A stretch of DNA of 64,000 nucleotides from ATZT02 sp038145175. Lineage in GTDB: Bacteria; Actinomycetota; Actinomycetes; S36-B12; UBA5976. Below the pieces are notes generated by a model that did not search any database, was not told the origin of the DNA, and was given only the letters and a program-made list of their open reading frames with translations. Every line of letters starts with the position of its first letter. Within the stretch, counting starts at the first letter, position 1. The position numbers and the translations under genes were made by a program. The DNA lies in the NCBI GenBank assembly GCA_038145175.1, contig JAYQPE010000005.1:1-64000 (forward strand), given 5' to 3'. Positions 50,950 through 60,716 of this stretch are shown here, in pieces.

Positions 50950-52446
50950 TTAACTACCTAATGTTTTCAAGATTAATTCTCGAACCTTAGCCGCATCGGC
51001 ACTGCCACCTGTAGTTTTCATAACTGCTCCAACGATTACCCCAACAACTTGAACTTTTCCTTCCTTGATTTTTGCTGCAGCATCAGGATTAGCTGCTATT
51101 GCTTCATTTATAGCGGGCAGTAATGCAGAATCATCTGCTACTACGACTAACTTTCTTTTTTCCATAACTTGGTCTGAATTTCCTTCGCCAAGTAAAATTC
51201 CATCTATTACTTGTCGAGCTAATTTATCTGTTAATTTTCCTTCATTTACTAGTTGATCTATTCTTGCCACATCTTCTGGACTAATTTTTAAACTAGTTAG
51301 TTCCACACTAGATTCACTTGCTCTTCTTGCTAATTCTCCTGCCCACCATTTTCTAGCAGCAGCTGGTTTAGCGCCTTTTGCAATTGTTTCAGAAATTAAA
51401 TCAACAGCGCCTAATGTTGTGACATCTCTCATTTCTAAATCTGTAAATCCCCATTCCTTGGCAAGTCTTGCTCGTCTAATTGAAGGTTGCTCAGGTAATT
51501 CACTTCTTAATTTTTCAATCCAATTTTTATCAGGTGCAATTGGAACTAAATCTGGTTCTGGAAAATATCGATACTCTTCTGCTACTTCTTTACTTCTTCC
51601 ACTTCTGGTTGAACCTGTATCTTCTTGAAAATGTCTAGTTTCTTGTTTTATTTTTTTTCCATTATCTAGTTCAGTTGCTTGTCTTTCAATTTCACTTCTT
51701 ATAGCTCTTTCCACACTTCTTAATGAGTTAACATTTTTTGTTTCTGTTCGTGTGCCCCATTCTTTTGCACCCTTTGGAGTTAACGAAAGGTTTACATCGC
51801 ATCTTAAGGATCCTTCTTCCATTCGAACATCAGAAACTTTTAAGCCACGAAGTAAATCTCGTAATTCTGTTACATATGCTTTTGCTACAAGTGGGGCAAA
51901 TTCATTTGTTCCGGCAACTGGTTTAGTCACAATTTCAACTAGTGGAATTCCTGCTCGGTTGTAATCAACTAATGAATAATCTGCGCCATGAATTCTTCCA
52001 GTTGATCCACCAGCGTGGGTTAATTTTCCAGTGTCTTCTTCTAAATGAACTCTTTCAATTTCTACTCTGAAAGTTTTAGAACCTTCATCTGTGTCAACAA
52101 CTACATCTAAATATCCATTTGAACAAAGCGGCTCATCGTATTGACTGGTTTGAAAATCTTTTGGCATATCTGGATAAAAATAATTTTTTCTTGCAAATCT
52201 AGAAAATGCAGCAATGCTGCAATTAAGTGCTAAGCCAATTCTGATGGTTGATTCAATTGCTGTTTCATTTGCTACTGGAAGAGAACCTGGAAGACCCAAA
52301 CAAGTTGGACAAGTTTGAGTATTTGGTTCTGCCCCAAATTCTGTGGAGCAAGAACAAAACATTTTTGATTTTGTGGATAATTCAACATGTGTTTCTAGAC
52401 CAATTACTGGATCATATTTTGATATTGCAGTTTCAAAATTACCCAT
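50950..52446 (-). CDS. gatB: Asp/Glu-tRNA amidotransferase subunit B
   Basis: GatB holds the kinase/amidation site that activates Glu-tRNA-Gln (and Asp-tRNA-Asn). The 498-residue protein has PVIGLETHVELSTKSKMFC, the DMPKDFQTSQYDEPLC segment, and a C-terminal YqeY-like tRNA-binding domain (about 350-498). It overlaps gatA by 8 bases in gatC-gatA-gatB. Confidence 0.96.
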   Translation of the reverse strand: MGNFETAISKYDPVIGLETHVELSTKSKMFCSCSTEFGAEPNTQTCPTCLGLPGSLPVANETAIESTIRIGLALNCSIAAFSRFARKNYFYPDMPKDFQTSQYDEPLCSNGYLDVVVDTDEGSKTFRVEIERVHLEEDTGKLTHAGGSTGRIHGADYSLVDYNRAGIPLVEIVTKPVAGTNEFAPLVAKAYVTELRDLLRGLKVSDVRMEEGSLRCDVNLSLTPKGAKEWGTRTETKNVNSLRSVERAIRSEIERQATELDNGKKIKQETRHFQEDTGSTRSGRSKEVAEEYRYFPEPDLVPIAPDKNWIEKLRSELPEQPSIRRARLAKEWGFTDLEMRDVTTLGAVDLISETIAKGAKPAAARKWWAGELARRASESSVELTSLKISPEDVARIDQLVNEGKLTDKLARQVIDGILLGEGNSDQVMEKRKLVVVADDSALLPAINEAIAANPDAAAKIKEGKVQVVGVIVGAVMKTTGGSADAAKVRELILKTLGS

Positions 52447-53947
52447 GGGAGATTACTTTCAAATCAGGAATCGAGTCAATTAACAAACCATTCCATTTAT
52501 TTTTCAAACTTGCTTCTAAAGTTGCAGCAACTTGATACATGCGATCATCTTGCATAAATGGTGCAATTATTTGTAATCCAACGGGTAATTTATCTTCATC
52601 AGCTAATCCAATTGGAATGCTCATTGCAGGAATTCCTGCAAGAGACGGTGGAAGTGTTGCTAGATCTGCTAAATACATAGCCAGTGGATCATTAACTCTT
52701 TCCCCTAATCCCCAGGCAGTTGTTGGAGAGGTTGGTGAAATTAATACATCTACTTCTTTAAACGCATTCTTCAAATCTTGTGCAATTAAAGCTCTAACTT
52801 TTTGTGCTTGAGCATAATAGGCATCGTAATAACCAGAAGATAAAGCATAAGTTCCAATCATTATTCTTCGTTTTACTTCTTTGCCAAATCCTTTTGCTCG
52901 TGTTTTATTCATTACTTCTTCAGCACTTAAATTTTGATCATCTACTCTTAAGCCATAGCGCATTCCATCAAATCTGGCTAAATTACTTGAAGCTTCACTT
53001 GGTGCAATTAAATAATAAGTAGCAAGTGCGTATACCGAATGAGGGATTGATATTTCTCTAACTTCAGCACCTAAAGATTTTAAAGTTTCAATTGATTCAT
53101 TAAATCTATTTATGACTCCTTTTTGCCAACCTGAACCACTTAGTTCTTTGATGTAACCAATTTTCATGCCTTTGATTTCTAATTTTTTAGAAGCAGAAAC
53201 TACATCTGGAACTTTTTCATTAATACTTGTGGAATCTAGTGGATCATGTCCTGCTATAACTTCATGCAACATTGCACAATCTAAAACAGTTCTTGCAAAT
53301 GGTCCTGCTTGATCTAATGAAGATGCAAACGCAACTAATCCATAACGTGACACCGCGCCATAACTTGGTTTGGCTCCGACAATTCCTGTCACAGATGCAG
53401 GCTGTCTAATCGATCCTCCAGTATCTGTGCCAATTGAAAGGGGTGCAAAAAATGCAGCCACCGCAGCAGATGAACCACCTGAAGATCCACCAGGAATTTT
53501 ATTTAAATCCCAAGGATTTCTAGTTGGAAAATATGCGCTGTTTTCAGTAGATGAACCCATAGCAAATTCATCCATATTAGTTTTACCTAAAATAATTACT
53601 CCAGATTTTTTTAGATTTTTTACAACTGTGGAATCATATGGTGGAAGCCAATTTTCTAATATTTTTGATCCACATGTTGTTGGAACATCTTTTTGCGTCA
53701 AAACATCTTTTAATGCAAGAGGAACGCCAGCTAACTTACTTAATTTCTTATTTTCTTTTCTTGATCTGTCAACATCTTGGGCTTGCTCCAATGCACCTTT
53801 TTTATCTAAGTGTAAAAAGGCTTTGACTTTATTATCTAATTCTTCAATTCGTGAAAAATGAGCATTAGTAACTTCAACTGCACTGATTTCTTTTTTATCA
53901 AGCTTTTCGCTTAGTTCTAGCGCTGTTAATTTGGTTAAATCTGCCAT
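52439..53947 (-). CDS. gatA: Asp/Glu-tRNA amidotransferase subunit A
   Basis: GatA is the glutaminase that supplies ammonia to GatB. The 502-residue amidase-signature enzyme has the catalytic Lys in GVPLALKDVLT, and the Ser-cisSer pair in PGGSSGGSSAAVAA and TDTGGSIRQPAS. Its ATG overlaps the gatC stop by one base (TAATG). The arrangement ensures equal amounts of the subunits. Confidence 0.96.
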   Translation of the reverse strand: MADLTKLTALELSEKLDKKEISAVEVTNAHFSRIEELDNKVKAFLHLDKKGALEQAQDVDRSRKENKKLSKLAGVPLALKDVLTQKDVPTTCGSKILENWLPPYDSTVVKNLKKSGVIILGKTNMDEFAMGSSTENSAYFPTRNPWDLNKIPGGSSGGSSAAVAAFFAPLSIGTDTGGSIRQPASVTGIVGAKPSYGAVSRYGLVAFASSLDQAGPFARTVLDCAMLHEVIAGHDPLDSTSINEKVPDVVSASKKLEIKGMKIGYIKELSGSGWQKGVINRFNESIETLKSLGAEVREISIPHSVYALATYYLIAPSEASSNLARFDGMRYGLRVDDQNLSAEEVMNKTRAKGFGKEVKRRIMIGTYALSSGYYDAYYAQAQKVRALIAQDLKNAFKEVDVLISPTSPTTAWGLGERVNDPLAMYLADLATLPPSLAGIPAMSIPIGLADEDKLPVGLQIIAPFMQDDRMYQVAATLEASLKNKWNGLLIDSIPDLKVISHG

Positions 53948-54243
53948 TATTCTTCGTCCAATATTCTTGGAACTTTGAATTTGTCATCTTCACTAGCTGG
54001 AGCTGACTTTAAAATTGCTTCACGTTTTAATGATGGTTTTGTTTCATCAATTCTAAAAATATTTACGGCACCTGTGGCATGTGACATTGGCTGAATATTT
54101 TTGGTGTCAACTTCTCCAACTTTTGCAACAGATTCCAGGATAATTTCTAATTGTTTAGCATATTCATCTAATTCTGATTCTGCTAAATCTAATCTGGCTA
54201 GTTTTGCTAAATTAGCAACTTCTTCTTTAGATATTTTTGACAC
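53947..54243 (-). CDS. gatC: Asp/Glu-tRNA amidotransferase subunit C
   Basis: GatC is the small strap subunit that stabilises GatA on GatB. The 98-residue protein begins SKISKEEVANLAKLARLDL, the family hallmark, and ends with FKVPRILDEE. It starts at GTG, 17 bases after ligA, and opens gatCAB. Confidence 0.95.
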   Translation of the reverse strand: MSKISKEEVANLAKLARLDLAESELDEYAKQLEIILESVAKVGEVDTKNIQPMSHATGAVNIFRIDETKPSLKREAILKSAPASEDDKFKVPRILDEE

Positions 54244-54260
54244 GTTTAATATCTTATTAT

Positions 54261-56435
54261 TTAGTCTTTAGTGACTAATTTCAGCGCTTCTTGAAAGCCT
54301 TTATTTAGTAGAACTTCAAAATTTTCTGCATCAAGTCTAGGAATTCCAAGAGATACTGCCTTGGAATATTTACTTCCATCAGCTCGCCCAAAAATGAGCA
54401 TCGCAGTATTTTTGCTGACTGATCCTGAGACTTTTCCACCTCGTTCTAAAACAGCATTTGAGGCGCCATCTCTTGAATAATTTGGCACGCTTCCAGTGAT
54501 AACAAAATTTAAATCTTTTAATGGCTGAGGACCTGTGACTTCTTCGTCTTTCATTCGTACACCTGCTCTTGCCCATTTGCCAACAATTTCTTTATGCCAG
54601 TCTTCGCTAAACCATTCTTTAACCGCAATTCCTATTACTTCACCAACTCCAGAAACTTCTGAAAGTTTTTCAATTTTTGAATTGGCAATATTTTCAATTG
54701 ATTTAAATTCTCTGCTTAAGGCTTGAGCTGCAGTTGGGCCAACATGTCTAATAGATAAAGCAACCAAAACTCTCCAAAGTGGTCTTGATTTAGCAGCTTG
54801 TAATTGGGAAAGTAATTCTTCACCATTTTTATTTAAAACTCTTTTAGTTTCATTCTTTCCTGGTGCTCTAGTGAAATATTCACTAACTTCTAATTCTTTA
54901 GCAGTTAAATCAAATAAATCGCCTTCATCTTTCAAAATCTTGTCATTTAAAAGTGCTGCTGCTGACTTAGCACCTAAACCTTCAACATCTAATGCGCCTC
55001 GTGAACCAACATGAAAAAGTCTTTCTCTAAGTTGAGCAGGACATGTTCTTGCATTGGAGCACCTTAAATCCACATCAGCTTCTTTAGCTGGAGCTAACTT
55101 AGTGCCACATTCAGGACATTTTGTTGGCATAGAAAATTTCTTTTCTGCACCAGTTCTTAATTCAATTACAGGACCAACAATTTCAGGAATTACATCTCCA
55201 GCTTTTCTTAAATAAACTGTGTCACCAATTAAAACGCCTTTTCTTTCTATTTCTTTCTGATTATGAAGTGTTGCCATAGATACGGTTGATCCTGCAACTT
55301 TTATAGGTTGCATAACAGCAAATGGAGTAACTCGACCTGTTCTTCCCACATTTACTTCAATATCAAGTAATTTTGTGCGTACAACTTCTGGTGGATATTT
55401 GTAAGCAACTGCCCAACGAGGAGTTCTAGAAGTTGCGCCTAATTTTTTTTGAATTTCTAAATCATTTACTTTGACAACTACTCCATCGATTTCATGGCTT
55501 AAGTCTCTTCTTTTTTCGCCGAATTCTTGAATAAACTTCTTTACACTATTTAAATCTTTTGTGACTTTAGTAGTTGTTGCAACAGGTAAACCTAAATCTC
55601 CTAACAATTCATAAGCTTGACTTTGAGTTTTAAACTCTAGGCCTTCTAGTGCCCCGATGCCATGGACTACTAATTTTAGTCTGGAAAGAGAAGAAATTGA
55701 GCGATCAAATTCTTGTTTTAATTTATCAATTCTTTGTTCAGATTTTTTTTCACTTTTTGCTAACGCTAATTCTTCTTCGCGTTTATCAACTCGTTGTCTT
55801 ATAGTGCCAGCAGCTGCGTTTCTAGGATTTGCAAAAGGCGTTCTGCCTGAATCCATTACTTCATCATTTAATTGATCAAAATCTTTTAAATCAAAATATA
55901 TTTCTCCTCTAACCTCGATCAAATCTGGTATTTTTGAACTTTTTGTTTTTAAAATTCTTGGAATTGATGAAATAAATTGGGTGTTGTAGGTGACATCTTC
56001 CCCAACACGTCCATCTCCTCTGGTTGCAACTTTGGTTAATTTTCCATCTACATACAAAAGATTAAGGGCAAGTCCATCGACCTTTAATTCACTAATTGTT
56101 TCTGGAAGTACTTGTGTGGTTTTTTTAACTCTATTTGCCCATTCTTCTAATTCCTCATCATCAAAAACATCTTCCAAACTCATCATTCGAACTTTGTGCT
56201 CAACTGGTTCAAAAAGTTCTGATGCCTCTCCACCAACAGATTGGGTTGGAGAATCTTGAGTTACTAATTCTGGATATTTTTCTTCTAATTTTTCTAATTC
56301 ACGAAAGGCTTTATCGTATTCATCATCTGAGATAGTTGGCGAGTCAAGTAAATAATATTGGCGTCTTGCTTCTTCAATTTGCTCAACTAATTCAAGCCAT
56401 TTATTTCGAGCAGAATCTGGAATTGATTTACTCAT
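54261..56435 (-). CDS. ligA: NAD-dependent DNA ligase LigA
   Basis: LigA seals nicks in replication and repair using NAD. The 724-residue protein has the adenylated lysine in ELKVDGLALNL, the OB fold with GRVTPFAVM, a four-Cys zinc finger (CPEC and CSNARTC), the helix-hairpin-helix region, and a C-terminal BRCT domain (about 640-724). The length is slightly greater than that of E. coli LigA. It lies 2 bases after mnmA. Confidence 0.96.
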   Translation of the reverse strand: MSKSIPDSARNKWLELVEQIEEARRQYYLLDSPTISDDEYDKAFRELEKLEEKYPELVTQDSPTQSVGGEASELFEPVEHKVRMMSLEDVFDDEELEEWANRVKKTTQVLPETISELKVDGLALNLLYVDGKLTKVATRGDGRVGEDVTYNTQFISSIPRILKTKSSKIPDLIEVRGEIYFDLKDFDQLNDEVMDSGRTPFANPRNAAAGTIRQRVDKREEELALAKSEKKSEQRIDKLKQEFDRSISSLSRLKLVVHGIGALEGLEFKTQSQAYELLGDLGLPVATTTKVTKDLNSVKKFIQEFGEKRRDLSHEIDGVVVKVNDLEIQKKLGATSRTPRWAVAYKYPPEVVRTKLLDIEVNVGRTGRVTPFAVMQPIKVAGSTVSMATLHNQKEIERKGVLIGDTVYLRKAGDVIPEIVGPVIELRTGAEKKFSMPTKCPECGTKLAPAKEADVDLRCSNARTCPAQLRERLFHVGSRGALDVEGLGAKSAAALLNDKILKDEGDLFDLTAKELEVSEYFTRAPGKNETKRVLNKNGEELLSQLQAAKSRPLWRVLVALSIRHVGPTAAQALSREFKSIENIANSKIEKLSEVSGVGEVIGIAVKEWFSEDWHKEIVGKWARAGVRMKDEEVTGPQPLKDLNFVITGSVPNYSRDGASNAVLERGGKVSGSVSKNTAMLIFGRADGSKYSKAVSLGIPRLDAENFEVLLNKGFQEALKLVTKD

Positions 56436-56437
56436 TA

Positions 56438-57517
56438 TTAATTTCTAGCAGTTGTTACTACTGTGCCACTACCTATAACTCGGTCGTTTTCATACAACGC
56501 AATTGTTTGTCCTGGAGCAAGTCCTTGTAATGAGTCAATAAATTCCACCGTTAAATTGCCATCTTTATGAAAAGCTTTAGCTTTTAATCTTTCTCCATGT
56601 GCTCTTACTTGAGCTAAACAATCAAATGGACTTTCTGGAATTGGTCCACACCATATTACATTTGAAGCAGTAACTACATCAACTTTCAAAAGTGTAGGTA
56701 AACCAACCATCACTGTTTTATTTTTAACATCAGTTTCAACTACATAACGAGCTGCTCTATCTGGTCTCGGTTTTGTTAAATTCAATCCCCTTCTTTGCCC
56801 AATAGTAAATTCAAAAACTCCATCATGCTCACCTAAAACTTCATTTGTTTCAGCATCAATTATTTGACCTTTTTCTTCACCTAATTTTCTATGCAAAAAT
56901 CCTGCAGTGTCGCCATCTGGAATAAAACAAATATCGTGAGAGTCAGGTTTACTTGCTGTAATTAAACCTCTTTTATCTGCTTCTGCTCTAATTTCTGGTT
57001 TTAAAGAATCTCCTAAAGGCAAAATCGTGTGACTTAATTGTTCTTGAGTTAACACACTTAATACATATGATTGATCTTTATTAGGATCTTTTGCACTATG
57101 CAAAGTTGGTCCTTGAGGTGTTTCAATAATTCGTGCGTAATGGCCAGTTGCCACAGCATCAAATCCAAGTGCAAGAGATCTTTCTAGAACTGCTGCAAAC
57201 TTAATTTTTTCATTACATCTAACACATGGGTTAGGTGTTCTTCCTTGAGCATATTCGCTTACAAAGTTTTCAATTACTTCTTTTTGAAATTCATCAGATA
57301 CATCCCAAACGTAAAAAGGAATTCCTAATCGATCAGCAACCCTTCTTGCATCTCTTGCATCATCTAGTGTGCAACAACCTTTGCCCCCTGCATGCCCTTT
57401 CACTTTCGCTAACGCTAAATGAATTCCTACAACGTCGTAACCTTGATCAACTAATCTTGCAGCAGCAACGGAGGAATCAACTCCACCACTCATGGCAGCT
57501 ACTACTTTTTTAGTCAT
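56438..57517 (-). CDS. mnmA: tRNA-specific 2-thiouridylase MnmA
   Basis: MnmA thiolates U34 of tRNA-Lys, -Glu and -Gln. The 359-residue protein has the ATP pyrophosphatase P-loop MSGGVDSSVAA (9-19), the catalytic cysteines in NPCVRCNEKIKF and SHDICFIPDGD, and GHYARI. It overlaps the cysteine desulfurase gene by 4 bases, consistent with direct supply of sulfur from its neighbour. Confidence 0.96.
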   Translation of the reverse strand: MTKKVVAAMSGGVDSSVAAARLVDQGYDVVGIHLALAKVKGHAGGKGCCTLDDARDARRVADRLGIPFYVWDVSDEFQKEVIENFVSEYAQGRTPNPCVRCNEKIKFAAVLERSLALGFDAVATGHYARIIETPQGPTLHSAKDPNKDQSYVLSVLTQEQLSHTILPLGDSLKPEIRAEADKRGLITASKPDSHDICFIPDGDTAGFLHRKLGEEKGQIIDAETNEVLGEHDGVFEFTIGQRRGLNLTKPRPDRAARYVVETDVKNKTVMVGLPTLLKVDVVTASNVIWCGPIPESPFDCLAQVRAHGERLKAKAFHKDGNLTVEFIDSLQGLAPGQTIALYENDRVIGSGTVVTTARN

Positions 57518-58689
57518 GACTTCACTGCTGGTTTTCCAGCTCTTCTTGCTCTTTCTACAACTGCAGGTAAAACATTTATTACATCTGTTACATCATCTGG
57601 AGTTGAAGTAGTCCCAAATGAAAATCTGATTGAACCTCTTGCTGTTTGTTCATCTCTTCCCATTGCAAGCAACACATGTGAAGGTTGAGGAATACCTGCA
57701 GAGCATGCAGAACCTGTTGAACATTCAATTCCTTGAGCGTCTAACAACATTAATACTGCATCACCTTCGCAACCTTTAAAAGTAAAATGAACATTTCCTG
57801 GTAAGCGATTTTCAGGATCCCCATTTAAAACAACATTGGGAATAACTTCTTGAACTTTGTTGATTAAATCTTTTCTTAATGAAGTTAATCTTGAAGCACG
57901 ATTAAATCTTTGACTTACCGCAACTTTTATAGCTGCTGCAAATCCTGCAATTTGAGGCGCAGCTAAAGTTCCAGATCTAACTTCTCTTTCTTGTCCACCT
58001 CCATGCAAAACTGGCGTTAATTCAATATCTCTTTTAATAACCAAAACACCAATTCCTTGCGGTCCACCAACTTTGTGTCCACTAACGGTTAAAGCATCAA
58101 GTCCTGAATCTTGAAAGTGAACTTCTAAACAACCAACAGCTTGAACTGCATCTGAATGAATTGGAATATCAAATTCTTTAGCAACTTTTACTAAATCTTT
58201 AATTGGTTGAACAGTACCTACTTCATTATTTGCCCACATCACACTTATAAATGAAACATCTGCTGGATTTTTCTCGATTGATTTTTTTAAAGTTTCAACA
58301 CTTACTCTGCCAAATTCATCTACTGGTAATAATTCAACAATTGCCTGGTCGTGTTCTTTAAGCCACAAGACGGGATCTAAAACAGCATGATGTTCAACTG
58401 CTGAAATCAGAATTCTATTTCGCTTTGAATCTTTTTTAATTCTTGACCAAAACAAACCTTTAATTGCTAAATTGTTGGATTCAGTTCCACCAGAGGTAAA
58501 TATGACTTCAACAGGTCTTGCCCCAAGTGCTGCAGCTATTACTTCACGAGATTCTTCAACAACTTTTCTAGCTCTTCTTCCAGAAGAATGTAGAGATGAA
58601 GGATTTCCAGGTTTTGCCAATTCTGCTGTCATCGCAGCAACTGCCTCAGGCAACATTGGAGTTGTGGCTGCGTGATCTAAATAAGTCAT
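57514..58689 (-). CDS. iscS: Cysteine desulfurase (IscS/NifS family)
   Basis: This PLP enzyme removes sulfur from cysteine. The 391-residue protein has the PLP lysine in SGHKVGGPQGIG and the active cysteine in CSTGSACSAGIPQ. It has no iscU neighbour, and mnmA overlaps its stop, so tRNA thiolation is a likely main customer. The isc/nifS type name is by family; a SufS role is unlikely from the sequence. Confidence 0.92.
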   Translation of the reverse strand: MTYLDHAATTPMLPEAVAAMTAELAKPGNPSSLHSSGRRARKVVEESREVIAAALGARPVEVIFTSGGTESNNLAIKGLFWSRIKKDSKRNRILISAVEHHAVLDPVLWLKEHDQAIVELLPVDEFGRVSVETLKKSIEKNPADVSFISVMWANNEVGTVQPIKDLVKVAKEFDIPIHSDAVQAVGCLEVHFQDSGLDALTVSGHKVGGPQGIGVLVIKRDIELTPVLHGGGQEREVRSGTLAAPQIAGFAAAIKVAVSQRFNRASRLTSLRKDLINKVQEVIPNVVLNGDPENRLPGNVHFTFKGCEGDAVLMLLDAQGIECSTGSACSAGIPQPSHVLLAMGRDEQTARGSIRFSFGTTSTPDDVTDVINVLPAVVERARRAGKPAVKS

Positions 58690-58708
58690 AACCTCAAGTT
58701 TAGACGAT

Positions 58709-59635
58709 TTAGAACAATGCGCTTGCGAGGTCTCTTCGAGCCTTAATTACGTGAGGATCATTGTCGCCTACCACGACAAATAATTCTAAAAGTCTTTCTC
58801 TCAATTTATCTCTGTCTTGTCCGCTAGTTATTTTTATAGCTGCAATTAAAGCATTAAATCCTGCTTCTGGATTTCCTTTCATAAGCTCTAAATCAGCTAA
58901 TTGCAATTGAGCATCAACATTTTTCTTATCACTTGCGTTTTTTCTAATCTCATTTTCATTTAAAGTTTTAGATCTTTCTAGCAATCCAACTTGAGCAAGT
59001 CCTGCAATGGCAGTTTCATCTTTTGGGTTTTGATTAAGCATTTCTTGATAAATTATTTTTGCTTGCCCAAAATCTCCTTTTTCTATGGCATTAAATGCAG
59101 CTTCAAGTTTTGGATCAGTTTTTGGTTCTTCAATTTGAACTTCAGGTTGTTCATCAGTTTGGGCTTGCGTAACTGAGCCTTTAACACCTTGTTCATTTGC
59201 AATTCTGATTACTTCTGTCAACACTTGTCGCACTTGTGCTTCAGGCATTGCTCCTTGAAAAAGTGGAGCAGCAGATCCAGCAATTATTGCAAAAACTGCA
59301 GGAATAGATTGAACTTGAAATGCAGCAGCAATATTTTGATTTTTATCAATATCAACTTTTGCCAAAATAAATTTTCCATTAAATTCTGCTGCTATTTTTT
59401 CTAAAACAGGAGAAAGTTGTTTACAAGGACCACACCACTCAGCCCATAAATCAACAACAACTGGAACTTGATTAGATGCATCAATTACTTTTTGTTGGAA
59501 GTCACTTTCATCAACATCAATTACAACTCCACTAGGTGCATTTGCCAAAGCAGAATTTGCCGCACTTTGGGCTTGTCTTGCTTGGGCAAGAGCGCCTAAA
59601 TCAATTGCGCCCCGCATTGGTATTGAGCCAGCCAA
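58709..59635 (-). CDS. Thioredoxin-TPR protein (CnoX/YbbN-like)
   Basis: This 308-residue protein has a thioredoxin domain (about 35-150) with the active site WCGPCK at 67-72, then TPR-like helices (about 175-308). The YbbN/CnoX family acts as a holdase and redox partner of GroEL in the cytoplasm; keeping both active-site cysteines suggests redox activity here. There is no signal peptide. It is alone, 43 bases after the hydrolase gene. Confidence 0.88.
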   Translation of the reverse strand: MAGSIPMRGAIDLGALAQARQAQSAANSALANAPSGVVIDVDESDFQQKVIDASNQVPVVVDLWAEWCGPCKQLSPVLEKIAAEFNGKFILAKVDIDKNQNIAAAFQVQSIPAVFAIIAGSAAPLFQGAMPEAQVRQVLTEVIRIANEQGVKGSVTQAQTDEQPEVQIEEPKTDPKLEAAFNAIEKGDFGQAKIIYQEMLNQNPKDETAIAGLAQVGLLERSKTLNENEIRKNASDKKNVDAQLQLADLELMKGNPEAGFNALIAAIKITSGQDRDKLRERLLELFVVVGDNDPHVIKARRDLASALF

Positions 59636-59678
59636 AATTTAATTCACCTTCAAACTTTTTAATTAATTCTAAGAATAG

Positions 59679-60416
59679 TTAAATGTCATTCCACTTTTCC
59701 ATTGGACCATCCCAATTTGTGGGCAGAGGAACTTTATCTGGTGCAACTAAATTAATTATGTGATTCAAAACCTTTTGCACGCTAGGTTCTCCAACCCATA
59801 AGTGTTTAGCACCTGGTTCTGCAATGATTTTAATATTAGGACAAATGGCAAATTTTTCTCTAGCTTCTTCTGGTTTTAAATAATCATCTAATTCAGGAAT
59901 CAATGCGATGACTTGAAAATTAACATTTTTCCATCGCGTTAATTCTTCTTGTGTAGTAAAGCGCAAAGGTGGAGAAATTAAAACTACGCCACTTAATTCT
60001 TGGTCATAAGCATGTCTCAAAATTACATCAGTGCCAAATGACCAACCAACTACAAAAGGTTTTCCTAAATTATTTTTTTTCACATATTCAATTGCAGCTA
60101 ATAAATCTTTTCCTTCATCATTTGAGGAATCAAAACTTCCAGTACTTCTACCTAATTTTGAACAAGTTCCTCTGGTATTAAATCTAATAACATTAATTCC
60201 TGCTAAAGCTGGAAATCTCCAGGATAACTTTCGCAATAAATGACTATCTGTATTTCCGCCATGGGTAGGCAAAGGATGAACTGTAATTATTGTGGCAATT
60301 GCTTTTTTGTCTAATGGAGATGCAATTTCTCCCACTAAAGTTTGACCATCAGTTGTTTCTAAATGAATTAATTCTCTTTTGGCAGGTAAAACTGAATTAG
60401 AAACTATTTCTGTCAT
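59679..60416 (-). CDS. Alpha/beta hydrolase
   Basis: This 245-residue alpha/beta hydrolase has the nucleophile elbow GWSFG (Ser126), HPLPTHGG at the oxyanion side, a candidate acid Asp in the PELDDYLKPEE segment, and His in GAKHLW. It resembles the COG2945-type hydrolases of unknown substrate. It begins directly after the 96-residue zinc protein stop. Confidence 0.82.
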   Translation of the reverse strand: MTEIVSNSVLPAKRELIHLETTDGQTLVGEIASPLDKKAIATIITVHPLPTHGGNTDSHLLRKLSWRFPALAGINVIRFNTRGTCSKLGRSTGSFDSSNDEGKDLLAAIEYVKKNNLGKPFVVGWSFGTDVILRHAYDQELSGVVLISPPLRFTTQEELTRWKNVNFQVIALIPELDDYLKPEEAREKFAICPNIKIIAEPGAKHLWVGEPSVQKVLNHIINLVAPDKVPLPTNWDGPMEKWNDI

Positions 60417-60707
60417 TTAATCTTCTCTTTTATATTTCTTTCGATTTGTATTCCAGCAAGGAGTATGCCAATGTCTTCTATCTTCCAACTGTCCTGATAT
60501 GTATGCAACTGTATGAGGAGTTGCTGTTCTAATTTCTTGATCACAACCTGGACATCTATACGGCTTTGTAGCAGAAGATCCTGTTACTCGTCTAACTATC
60601 CAATCTCCGTCATTCCAACTTTCACTTTTTTCAATGCCCATTAATCGATTAATGTCAAAACTTGTGTCTAATTTTTTAGTTTTTTTATCTTTATTTCTTC
60701 TTGGCAT
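60417..60707 (-). CDS. Small Cys/His protein of unknown function
   Basis: This 96-residue basic protein is often annotated in actinobacteria only as hypothetical or ATP/GTP-binding. I see no nucleotide-binding motif. It has CPGC (52-55), His79, His81 and Cys84 (RRHWHTPC), an arrangement that could hold one zinc ion, and Lys/Arg-rich ends. It lies between nucS (9 bases) and the hydrolase (adjacent), all on one strand; a link with nucleic-acid repair is conjecture. Confidence 0.8.
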   Translation of the reverse strand: MPRRNKDKKTKKLDTSFDINRLMGIEKSESWNDGDWIVRRVTGSSATKPYRCPGCDQEIRTATPHTVAYISGQLEDRRHWHTPCWNTNRKKYKRED

Positions 60708-60716
60708 TGTTCTATC

